6,459 nucleotides of DNA, taken from contig JAEYOB010000441.1 of the NCBI GenBank assembly GCA_023412175.1, forward strand, positions 1 through 6,459, given 5' to 3'. Positions 1-6,082 of this stretch are shown piece by piece. Origin of the DNA: Pseudomonadota bacterium (lineage in GTDB: Bacteria; Pseudomonadota; Alphaproteobacteria; Azospirillales; Azospirillaceae). Position 1 is the stretch's first letter. Every line of letters starts with the position of its first letter. The notes beneath the pieces are model-generated. The model was not told the origin of the DNA. It made no database searches and saw nothing but the letters and a program-made list of their open reading frames with translations. The position numbers were made by a program, and so were the translations under genes.

Positions 1-60
1 TACCCAGTGCTGGAGGAATTTTCCGGTCTCAGGTCAGACACTGTCAGCACCACAAAGCGT
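1..60. other. Non-coding stretch downstream of the RidA-family gene
   Basis: These 60 bases follow the stop codon of the RidA-like gene in the direction of transcription. I see no convincing gene here. There is no strong GC stem followed by a T run that would mark an intrinsic terminator. Only weak inverted repeats are present: GTGCTG and CAGCAC arms far apart, and the small GACA-G-TGTC symmetry. Transcription may end further left, outside the window, or by a factor-dependent route. Confidence 0.5.
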
Positions 61-453
61 TCACAGCGGGATCACGGCGGTTGCCTCGATCTCAAGCTTT
101 GCCCCGTCCTCGATGAAGCCCTTGACCTCGATCACCGACATGGCGGGGTACTGGCGGCCGATCACGTCCTTGTAGACAGCGCCCAGGTCCGGTCGGCGGT
201 CCAGGTACTCCTGCTTGTCGGCGACGAACCATGTCAGCCGCACGAGGTGCTCGGGCTTGCCTCCGGCCTCCGCGAGCACCGCCACGATGTTCTGGAGGGC
301 CTGTTTGGCTTGGCCGGCAAAGTCCGCCGTTTCAAAGCGTTCCTGTGCGTTCCAGCCGACCATGCCGGCGATGAAGACCATCCGGCCCTGCGCCACCACG
401 CCATGGCTGTAGCCCTGGGCACGCGGCCAGCCGTTCGGGTTCAGTGTCTGCAT
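61..453 (-). CDS. RidA/YjgF/YER057c/UK114-family protein lacking the catalytic arginine
   Basis: A 130-residue protein of the Rid family, small trimeric cytosolic proteins whose RidA members hydrolyse reactive enamine/imine intermediates from PLP enzymes. Family hallmarks are the N-terminal GYSHG segment (15-18), IAGMVGW (28-34), the helix with QALQNIVAVL (51-60), the LVRLTWFV strand (70-77) and the C-terminal KLEIEATAVI (119-128). The arginine that binds the substrate carboxylate in RidA (E. coli Arg105, usually in a PAR context) is Met105 here (YPAMSV). It is therefore probably not a classical 2-iminobutanoate/2-iminopropanoate deaminase but one of the Rid subgroups of other or unknown activity. 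Start: the ATG at 453 has AGGGAGG 8 bases upstream and gives the normal family length. A TTG at 513 would add 20 residues and overlap the patZ-like stop, but those residues do not look like the family. It is the last gene of the run, 56 bases after the acetyltransferase gene. Confidence 0.88.
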   Translation of the reverse strand: MQTLNPNGWPRAQGYSHGVVAQGRMVFIAGMVGWNAQERFETADFAGQAKQALQNIVAVLAEAGGKPEHLVRLTWFVADKQEYLDRRPDLGAVYKDVIGRQYPAMSVIEVKGFIEDGAKLEIEATAVIPL

Positions 454-461
454 CCTGTGCG

Positions 462-468
462 CCTCCCT
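462..468 (-). promoter_or_regulatory. Shine-Dalgarno site that fixes the RidA-like gene start
   Basis: The minus strand reads AGGGAGG, eight bases before the ATG at 453. This is a near-ideal ribosome binding site. It supports the internal ATG over the in-frame TTG at 513. Confidence 0.75.
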
Positions 469-509
469 GAGCGTCGGCGGCGTCCCGCCGCGGATCTTGC
501 CGTTGCTGG

Positions 510-3176
510 TCAATTGAGCCGATAGGACACCCGCAGTATTCCTTCCTCTCCGCTGTCGCTGACCATGAAGCCGAAGTGGTCGAGAAAGCTCAGCATCGGC
601 TTGTTTTCAGCCAGCACGTCGCCGATGAACTCCAGCGTGCCGCGACTGCGGCAGTGGTCGATCATCTTGCGCATCATGCGCCTCCCCAGCCCCTGGCCCT
701 TGAGGTCGGAGCGGGTGACCATGGAGAACTCGGCGTGGCGGTTGTCGGGATCCGTGACGGAGCGGATGACGCCCAGCGTCTCCGGCTCGCCGTGGGCGTC
801 CCGGGCGATGGCGATGAAGGCCATCTCGCGGTCGTAGTCGATCTGCGTCAGGCGCGCCATCTCGCTGTGCGGCAGCGCCGCCTTGTAGTGGAAGAAGCGG
901 AAGCGGATGTCCTCCGGCGTCAGCTTGGAGATGAAGACGTGGTGCGCCGGCTCGTCCTCCGGCCGGATCGGGCGCAGCAGGACGGGGCGGCCGTCGCGCA
1001 GCAGGATCGTCTCCTCCAGCCACTTCGGGTACGGGTGGATGGCGAGGCGGTTGGGATCGGCCTTGGCCGGCGCCACCTTCATGCGGGCGTCGACCACGGT
1101 CACGCCGCGCTCGTCGGCGAACAGCGGGTTGATGTCCATCTCCACCAGCTCCGGCACGTCGGCGATGAGCTGGGAGACCTGCATCAGCGTCAGGCACACC
1201 GCGTCGAGGTTGGCGGCCGGGCGGCTGAGGTGCGCCTTCAGCAGGGTCGCCACGCGCGTACGCGCCACCAGCTCCTGCGCCAGCGGCACGTTCAGGGGCG
1301 GCAGGCCGACGGCAAGGTCGCGGAACAGCTCGGCCGCGCGCCCACCCTCGCCGAACAGGATGATGGGGCCAAACAGCGGGTCGGTGGCCGCACCGACGAA
1401 GAGCTGGCGGGCGTTGCCGCGCGGCACCATGCGCTGCACGCTGAAGCCGGTGACACGGGCATCCGGACGCTTCTCGGCCACGCGGGCCCGCATGCCACGG
1501 GCGGCGGATTCGACGGCGTCGGCGGTCTCCAGGCCCAGTGCCACGCCGCCCACGTCCCATTTGCGGTGAATGTCCGGCGACAAGACCGTCATCGCCACCG
1601 GGAAGCCGATGGACTTGGCTAGCCGCTTGGCGTGCGCCGGATCCTCGGCGATGTGGGTCTCGACCACCGGGATGCCGTAGGCGGCCAGCACCTCCTTCAC
1701 CTGCGGCTCGTTCAGATAGGTCTGCCCCTGCGCCAGCGCGGCCTGCACGACGCGGCGCGCGGTGTCCGGGTCCGGCCGGAACTCCACGGGGATGGAGGGC
1801 GGCATCTGCATCAGGGATTCCTGCCGGTGCCGGTAGTTCACCATGTGCAGGAAGGCGCGCACCGCGTCGGACGGGGTGTCGAAGGTGGGCACCCCGGCGT
1901 CCACGAACAGCTTGCGGTCAGTCGCCACCGTGTCGCCGCCGATCCAGCAGGTCAGCACGTTGGCGCCGTGCTGGCGCACCGTGCGGATCACCGCCATGGC
2001 CGCCTCGGTGCTGCTGGTCAGCGTGGTGGGGGTGTGCATGGCGAGGATGGCGTCCACATCCTCGTCCTCGCCGAGGATCTTCAGCACGTCGGCGTAGCGC
2101 GCGGAGGTGGCGTCGACGCGGATGTCGATGGGGTTGGCGCCGTTCCATTCGGCGCCCAGCAGCGCCTTCAGCCTGGATGCCGTCTTATCGGATAGCGTGG
2201 CGAGGTTCAGGCCGCCAGTGTACAGCTCGTCCGCCGCCATGGTGCCGGTGCCGCCGCCGTTGGAGACGGTGACCAGTTGCTCGCCGCGCATGGGGCGGGC
2301 GCGCGCCAGCGTCTCCACCGCGCCGAACAGCTCGTCGATGGAGCGCACGCGCAGGATGCCGGCGCGCTGGAGCGCAGCGTCGAACACGTCGTAGGGATCG
2401 ACCAGCGAGAGCACGTCCGGTGACAGCTCGGCGAAGCCGGCGGTGCCGGATCCAGGCGGCCGACGGCCAGCCTTGATCGCCAGCACCGGCTTGTTGCGGG
2501 CGGCCGCGCGGGCGGCGGCCATGAAGGTCTTCCGCTCCCGCAGATCCTCGATGTAGAGCAGGATGGCGCGGGTGCCGGGGTCGGAGCCCAGATAGTCCAG
2601 CATGTCGCCGAAGTCGATGTCCGGGGCGTCACCCAGCGAGACGAAGTGCGAGAAGCCGATCCGCCTGGGGTATGCCCAGTCGAGCACCAGCGTCCCCACC
2701 GCGTCGGACTGCGAAACGAAGCCGATGTGACCGGGCAGCGCCTTGACATGGCTGAAGCTGGCGTTCAGGCGGAACGGCGGCACCTGGATGCCCAGGCTGC
2801 GCCCGCCAAGAAAGCGCAGGTCGTGCCGCTTGGCGGCGGTCAGCGCGCGGGTGTACTGGGCGTCGTCCATGCTGCCGATCACCAGCGCGGCGCGGGTGCC
2901 ACGAACTCCCAGCTCGTCGATGAGGTCGGGATTGGATTCAGGCGGGGTGCACAGCACGGCGAGGTCGGGCGTGCGCGGCAGGCTGAACACGTCGGGGTAG
3001 GCAAGAACGCCGGCCACCGCCTCCTGGCGCGGGTTAACCGGCATGATCGGCCCCTCGAACCCGCCGGCCTGGAGGTTGCGCATGATGACGCTGCCGACGC
3101 TCTGCGGCCGGTTGGTGGCGCCGACCACCGCGATCGAGCGCGGGCGGAAGAGGTGCTGGAGGTAGATGATGCTCAT
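510..3176 (-). CDS. patZ: PatZ/YfiQ-like protein: acyl-CoA synthetase (NDP-forming)-like domains fused to a GNAT lysine acetyltransferase
   Basis: An 888-residue cytosolic protein, close to the length of E. coli PatZ (886) and matching it in domain order; databases often call this type bifunctional acetate-CoA ligase/GNAT. A CoA-binding Rossmann domain spans about 8-135 (SIAVVGAT at 14-21, LGI at 128-130), succinyl-CoA-ligase-like domains about 148-455, an ATP-grasp region about 485-705 (LFGPIILFGEGG 601-612, DINPL 681-685), and a GNAT domain about 722-888. The GNAT part has TQIDYDREMAF (777-787), HAEF (814-817) and the acetyl-CoA loop KGQGLG (826-831). PatZ/Pat acetylates lysines of metabolic enzymes such as acetyl-CoA synthetase. 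The phosphohistidine of active ADP-forming synthetases (SHTG motif) is absent: 236-250 reads AGRRPPGSGTAGFAE, as in Pat proteins. The ATP-grasp lysine and second histidine also look replaced (Thr530, Arg538). The start ATG has only a weak GAGAGA ribosome site about ten bases upstream but begins at the usual family N-terminus. Its true protein targets are unknown. Confidence 0.9.
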   Translation of the reverse strand: MSIIYLQHLFRPRSIAVVGATNRPQSVGSVIMRNLQAGGFEGPIMPVNPRQEAVAGVLAYPDVFSLPRTPDLAVLCTPPESNPDLIDELGVRGTRAALVIGSMDDAQYTRALTAAKRHDLRFLGGRSLGIQVPPFRLNASFSHVKALPGHIGFVSQSDAVGTLVLDWAYPRRIGFSHFVSLGDAPDIDFGDMLDYLGSDPGTRAILLYIEDLRERKTFMAAARAAARNKPVLAIKAGRRPPGSGTAGFAELSPDVLSLVDPYDVFDAALQRAGILRVRSIDELFGAVETLARARPMRGEQLVTVSNGGGTGTMAADELYTGGLNLATLSDKTASRLKALLGAEWNGANPIDIRVDATSARYADVLKILGEDEDVDAILAMHTPTTLTSSTEAAMAVIRTVRQHGANVLTCWIGGDTVATDRKLFVDAGVPTFDTPSDAVRAFLHMVNYRHRQESLMQMPPSIPVEFRPDPDTARRVVQAALAQGQTYLNEPQVKEVLAAYGIPVVETHIAEDPAHAKRLAKSIGFPVAMTVLSPDIHRKWDVGGVALGLETADAVESAARGMRARVAEKRPDARVTGFSVQRMVPRGNARQLFVGAATDPLFGPIILFGEGGRAAELFRDLAVGLPPLNVPLAQELVARTRVATLLKAHLSRPAANLDAVCLTLMQVSQLIADVPELVEMDINPLFADERGVTVVDARMKVAPAKADPNRLAIHPYPKWLEETILLRDGRPVLLRPIRPEDEPAHHVFISKLTPEDIRFRFFHYKAALPHSEMARLTQIDYDREMAFIAIARDAHGEPETLGVIRSVTDPDNRHAEFSMVTRSDLKGQGLGRRMMRKMIDHCRSRGTLEFIGDVLAENKPMLSFLDHFGFMVSDSGEEGILRVSYRLN

Positions 3177-3345
3177 GGGTGCACGTCTCTCGGGTGGCGG
3201 ATGGAAGAGCGGTCCATCAGGACGACAGTATGCACCGATGGGCAGGCTGCGGCAGCTCAGTCTGGCAATGCAGAGTCGCTGACCGCAGCGAGCGCCACGA
3301 ACAACCTGTGCCGGGACAACGAATACCGGACCGGCGCCGGACCGG
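3177..3345 (-). promoter_or_regulatory. 169-base gap upstream of the patZ-like gene, possible leader or promoter
   Basis: This is the longest intergenic space in the window and the only place besides 4555-4619 where an internal promoter would fit easily. I find no reading frame with gene-like content. No convincing -35/-10 pair stands out: the minus strand has a TTGCCA and a CATACT, but not at correct spacing to each other. A small stem-loop is possible (TCGCTG/CAGCGA arms at 3276-3281 and 3286-3291 with a four-base loop). Whether it acts as a promoter, leader or simple spacer cannot be decided from sequence. Confidence 0.25.
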
Positions 3346-3347
3346 TC
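3326..3347 (-). repeat. Compact GC-rich direct and inverted repeat at the thiolase stop codon
   Basis: The nine-base word CCGGACCGG (plus strand) occurs twice, at 3326-3334 and 3337-3345, separated by CG. The same stretch can fold: GACCGG (3329-3334) pairs with CCGGTC (3342-3347), leaving a seven-base loop, and CCGGCGCCGG (3331-3340) is itself palindromic. The stem runs into the thiolase TGA. On the minus strand it is followed by GTATTCGTTGT rather than a T run, so it is not a standard intrinsic terminator. It could stabilise the mRNA 3' end or attenuate read-through, or be chance in GC-rich DNA. Confidence 0.4.
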
Positions 3348-4554
3348 AGCGCGGGACCCGCTCGATCACCAAGGCGATGCCTTGCCCCACTCCGATGCAC
3401 AGGGACACCAAGCCGTAGCGCCCGCCCGAGCGTTGAAGCTGCCGGGCGGCGGTCAGCGCCAGCCGGGCACCGGACGCGCCGAGCGGGTGGCCGATGGCGA
3501 TGGCGCCGCCGTTTGGATTGACCCGGCTGTCGTCCGCCGACAACTCCAGTCCTTTCAGACAGCCCAGCACCTGGACCGCGAACGCCTCGTTGATCTCGAT
3601 CAGGTCGATATCTCCAAGTGTCAGGCCTGCACGCTCCAGTGCCTTGCGCGCCGCCGGGACCGGGCCCAAGCCCATGAGGCGGGGGGACACCCCGGCGACC
3701 GCCCCGCAGACGATCCGCGCAATCGGCTGGGCGCCGGCTTCCCGACCGATGTCCCGACTGCCGATCAGCAAGGCCGCGGCGCCGTCGTTTATCCCCGAGG
3801 CATTCCCCGCGGTGACGACGCCACCCGCGAACAACGGCTTGAGCTTGCCGAGGGACTCCGGTGTCGCATCGGGGCGGGGATGTTCGTCCTCATCCACCTC
3901 CCTGGTCTCGCCGCGTTTATGATCGGGAACAGCGACAGGCTGGAGTTCGCCCGCGTAGAACCCATCTGCTTTGGCGGCCGCATAGCGCCGTTGGGACTCG
4001 CGGGCGAACGCATCGCTTGCGGTGCGTCCCAGGTCGAACTCGCGGGCGATGTTGTCGGCGGTTTCCGGCATGCTGTCGTTGCCAAACTGAGCGACCAGCG
4101 CCTTGTTGGCAAACCGGGCCCCGATGGTGCTGTCATGGAGTTTCTGCTCCCGGCCAAAGGCGGTTTCCGCCTTGGAGAGCACCAGCGGAGCGCGGGTCAT
4201 CGACTCCACGCCGCCCGCCACGTAGAGATTGCCTTCACCACAGCTGATGGCGCGCGCCGCGTCGAGCACGGCGGCGAGCCCGCTGCCGCACAGACGGTTG
4301 ACGGTCTGTCCCGCAACGGCTTCCGGCAGGCCGGCCAGCAGTGCCGCATGACGGGCCACATTGCGGCAGTCTTCCCCGGCTTGATTGGTACAGCCGAGGA
4401 TGACGTCTTCGATCCGGTCCGCCGGGAAGGCAGACGTGGAGAGCACCGAGCGGATGATCCCAGCCGCCAGGTCGTCCGGGCGAACCGCGGCGAGAGTTCC
4501 GCCATGCCGCCCGAACGGTGTGCGCAAGCCGTGGTAGATGTAGGCATCGAGCAT
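3346..4554 (-). CDS. pcaF: Thiolase of the beta-ketoadipyl-CoA (PcaF/PaaJ) type; acetyl-CoA acyltransferase
   Basis: A 402-residue, full-length degradative thiolase, expected to act as a cytosolic tetramer. It cleaves a 3-oxoacyl-CoA with CoA to acetyl-CoA and an acyl-CoA shortened by two carbons. The catalytic set is intact: nucleophile Cys89 in NRLCGSG (86-92), NEAF (322-325), His356 in GHPLGASG (355-362) and Cys386 in CIGVGQG (386-392). The 3-oxoadipyl-CoA thiolase subgroup is suggested by GCTNQAGEDCRNVAR (54-68), AFGREQKLHDSTIG (132-145), MPETADN (162-168) and DEHPRPD (223-229), which closely follow PcaF/PaaJ. That would make the products succinyl-CoA and acetyl-CoA, from protocatechuate/catechol or phenylacetate breakdown. 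A generic acetyl-CoA acetyltransferase role is the alternative. The start ATG has GGAG six bases upstream. It sits between livF (65-base gap) and the patZ-like gene (169-base gap). No other beta-ketoadipate gene is in the window. Third codon positions look less GC-rich than in its neighbours. Confidence 0.9.
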   Translation of the reverse strand: MLDAYIYHGLRTPFGRHGGTLAAVRPDDLAAGIIRSVLSTSAFPADRIEDVILGCTNQAGEDCRNVARHAALLAGLPEAVAGQTVNRLCGSGLAAVLDAARAISCGEGNLYVAGGVESMTRAPLVLSKAETAFGREQKLHDSTIGARFANKALVAQFGNDSMPETADNIAREFDLGRTASDAFARESQRRYAAAKADGFYAGELQPVAVPDHKRGETREVDEDEHPRPDATPESLGKLKPLFAGGVVTAGNASGINDGAAALLIGSRDIGREAGAQPIARIVCGAVAGVSPRLMGLGPVPAARKALERAGLTLGDIDLIEINEAFAVQVLGCLKGLELSADDSRVNPNGGAIAIGHPLGASGARLALTAARQLQRSGGRYGLVSLCIGVGQGIALVIERVPR

Positions 4555-4619
4555 GGACGGCTCCGTGTCGCTAGGATATTCGTCGTGGCGTCCGGGTGTC
4601 GGAGAGTCTTGCCGCTCGG
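4555..4619 (-). other. 65-base spacer between livF and the thiolase gene
   Basis: This short gap contrasts with the 4-base overlaps upstream in the same run. It carries GGAG (4561-4564), the ribosome binding site of the thiolase gene. I see only a weak TCCG/CGGA stem and no T-run terminator, so read-through from the transporter genes is plausible. A weak internal promoter is not excluded. Confidence 0.4.
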
Positions 4620-5324
4620 TCAGAGGCCAAGGTACGCCTCCTTGACCCGCGCGTCGTGCAGCAGCGCGGTGCCGGTGTCGGTCAGCACCACGCGCCCGGT
4701 CTCCAGCACGTAGCCACGGTCAGCGATGGCAAGCGCCGCGTGGGCGTTCTGCTCGACCAGGAAGATGGTCGTGCCGCGCGCCTTCAGCTCCCGGACAGCG
4801 GCGAAGATCTCCGCCACCAGGATCGGCGCCAGGCCCATGCTGGGTTCGTCCAGCAGCAGCAGGCGCGGGTGGGCCATCAGGGCGCGGGTCATGGCGAGCA
4901 TCTGCTGCTGGCCGCCGGACAGCGTGCCGGCCTGCAGACGGCGGCGCTGCGCCAGGATCGGGAACATCTCGAACATGCGCCGGATGTCCGCCTCGACGTC
5001 GGGGCCGTGCCGGCGGTAGGCGCCGAGGCGCAGGTTGTCCTCGACGCTCAAGGGGCCGAACACCTGCCGGCCCTCGGGAACCTGGAGGATGCCCAGGTCG
5101 ACGCGGCGCTCCGCCTGCATCGCGGTGATGTCCCGGCCCTCGAAGCGGACGCTGCCGGCGCTGGCCGGGTGGACGCCGGACAGCACGCGCAGCAGCGTCG
5201 TCTTGCCCGCGCCGTTGGCGCCGACCAGCGCCACCAGTTCGCCTTCACCGACGGCTATGTCGATGCTGCGCAGCGCCTCGATGCGGCCGTAGTGGGCGGT
5301 CAGGCCCTGGATCTCCATCATCAT
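4620..5324 (-). CDS. livF: LivF-type ATP-binding protein of a branched-chain amino acid (HAAT) ABC importer
   Basis: A 234-residue ATPase, the usual LivF length, that sits on the cytoplasmic face of the permease pair and powers import together with LivG. Motifs in order are Walker A GANGAGKT (35-42), the LivF-typical VPEGRQVF (82-89) including the Q-loop region, signature LSGGQQQ (135-141), Walker B LLLLDEP (155-161), and EQN (191-193) where the H-loop region lies. LivF proteins characteristically have EQN here while LivG has EHD. The protein ends in YLGL, also typical. The start is a run of three ATG codons; the first forms ATGA with the livG stop (5321-5324), with GGGAG seven bases upstream (5332-5336). 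This implies translational coupling to livG. The substrate cannot be read from an ATPase: HAAT systems carry Leu/Ile/Val, other amino acids, urea, or aromatic and dicarboxylic acids. Confidence 0.95.
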   Translation of the reverse strand: MMMEIQGLTAHYGRIEALRSIDIAVGEGELVALVGANGAGKTTLLRVLSGVHPASAGSVRFEGRDITAMQAERRVDLGILQVPEGRQVFGPLSVEDNLRLGAYRRHGPDVEADIRRMFEMFPILAQRRRLQAGTLSGGQQQMLAMTRALMAHPRLLLLDEPSMGLAPILVAEIFAAVRELKARGTTIFLVEQNAHAALAIADRGYVLETGRVVLTDTGTALLHDARVKEAYLGL

Positions 5325-6082
5325 GCGGCGGCTCCCAGATACGCGGAGATGACGTCTGGATGGGCGGCGATCTCGTCGGGCGTGCCCTCGGTCAGCATGC
5401 GGCCGTAGTTCAGCACCAGGACCCGGTCGGAGATGCCCATGACCATCTTCATGTCGTGCTCCACCAGGATCACGGTGATGCCTTGTGCCGCGATCTTCTT
5501 GATAACGGCGTCCACCTCGCGGCTCTCGGTGGCGTTGAGGCCGGCGGCAGGTTCGTCGAGCAGGATCAGCTTGGGGTCGGTCGCCAGCGCGCGGGCGATC
5601 TCCAGCCGCTTCAGCGCGCCGTAGGGCAGTGAGGCGGCGTCGGCGTCCACGTAGCGGCCGCAGCCGACGAACTCCATCAACTCGATGCAGTGCCGGCGCG
5701 CCTCGGCGTCGCCCCGCACGATGCCGGGAAGGCGCAGCAGTGCCGGCAGGAAGCGCCGATCGAGCCGCAGGTGACGGCCGACCATGACGTTCTCCAGCGC
5801 CGTCATGGACGTGTAGATCTGTAAATTCTGGAAGGTGCGCGACAGGCCGCAGGCCGCCAGCTCGTGCGGCGGCTTACCCGACACCGTGGCGCCGTCCAGA
5901 TAGATCCTCCCGTGGCTGGGCGTGTAGACGCCGGTGATGAGGTTCAGCACCGTGGTCTTGCCGGCACCGTTCGGGCCGATGATGGAGTGGATGGTGCCGG
6001 CCTCCACCGAAAAGCTCAGTTCGTTCACCGCGGCGATGCCGCCGAACTGTTTGGATAAGCTCTCTACGCGCAGCAGCGTCAT
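5321..6082 (-). CDS. livG: LivG-type ATP-binding protein of a branched-chain amino acid (HAAT) ABC importer
   Basis: A 253-residue ATPase partnering LivF. It has Walker A GPNGAGKT (36-43), Q-loop TFQN (83-86), a family-typical but non-consensus signature LPYGALKRLEIARAL (152-166) instead of LSGGQ, Walker B LILLDEP (172-178) and H-loop EHDM (208-211). The roughly 40-residue insert between the Q-loop and the signature (about 100-145, arginine-rich) is characteristic of LivG versus LivF. Start: the ATG at 6082 has GGAGG five bases upstream (6088-6092) and overlaps the livM stop as ATGA (6079-6082). A GTG at 6094 would add four residues (M-E-A-V), but it lies almost on that ribosome site and is less likely. 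Tight coupling on both sides places it in the core of a liv operon. Confidence 0.95.
   Translation of the reverse strand: MTLLRVESLSKQFGGIAAVNELSFSVEAGTIHSIIGPNGAGKTTVLNLITGVYTPSHGRIYLDGATVSGKPPHELAACGLSRTFQNLQIYTSMTALENVMVGRHLRLDRRFLPALLRLPGIVRGDAEARRHCIELMEFVGCGRYVDADAASLPYGALKRLEIARALATDPKLILLDEPAAGLNATESREVDAVIKKIAAQGITVILVEHDMKMVMGISDRVLVLNYGRMLTEGTPDEIAAHPDVISAYLGAAA

Noticed and set aside
454..513. TTG start giving a 150-residue RidA-like protein that overlaps the patZ-like stop
   Set aside because: The extra 20 residues are not family-like, TTG is a rare start, and the ATG at 453 has a strong AGGGAGG site at the right distance.
7..525. Plus-strand frame of 172 codons opposite the RidA-like gene
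   Set aside because: It covers the whole RidA-like gene and its spacers with low-complexity composition and no domain; the minus-strand protein explains the sequence.
576..1622. Long plus-strand open frame (348 codons) opposite the patZ-like gene
   Set aside because: It is antisense to a clear full-length protein in GC-rich DNA. Its translation is rich in R/H/A/G/V/D/L with no recognisable domain, as expected when the other strand has strong GC3 bias.
3329..3347. Intrinsic terminator after the thiolase gene
   Set aside because: A GC stem exists, but no T run follows on the transcribed strand and the stem overlaps the stop codon; it is kept only as a repeat.
3382..4713. Plus-strand open frame of 443 codons opposite the thiolase gene
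   Set aside because: Although long, it overlaps a thiolase with an intact catalytic set, runs on into livF antisense, and shows no family motif. It is a mirror frame of GC-biased coding DNA.
5624..5638. LivG signature LPYGALKR as a broken ABC signature motif
   Set aside because: LivG proteins commonly deviate from LSGGQ here, and Walker A, Walker B, Q-loop and H-loop are all intact, so this is not evidence of inactivation.
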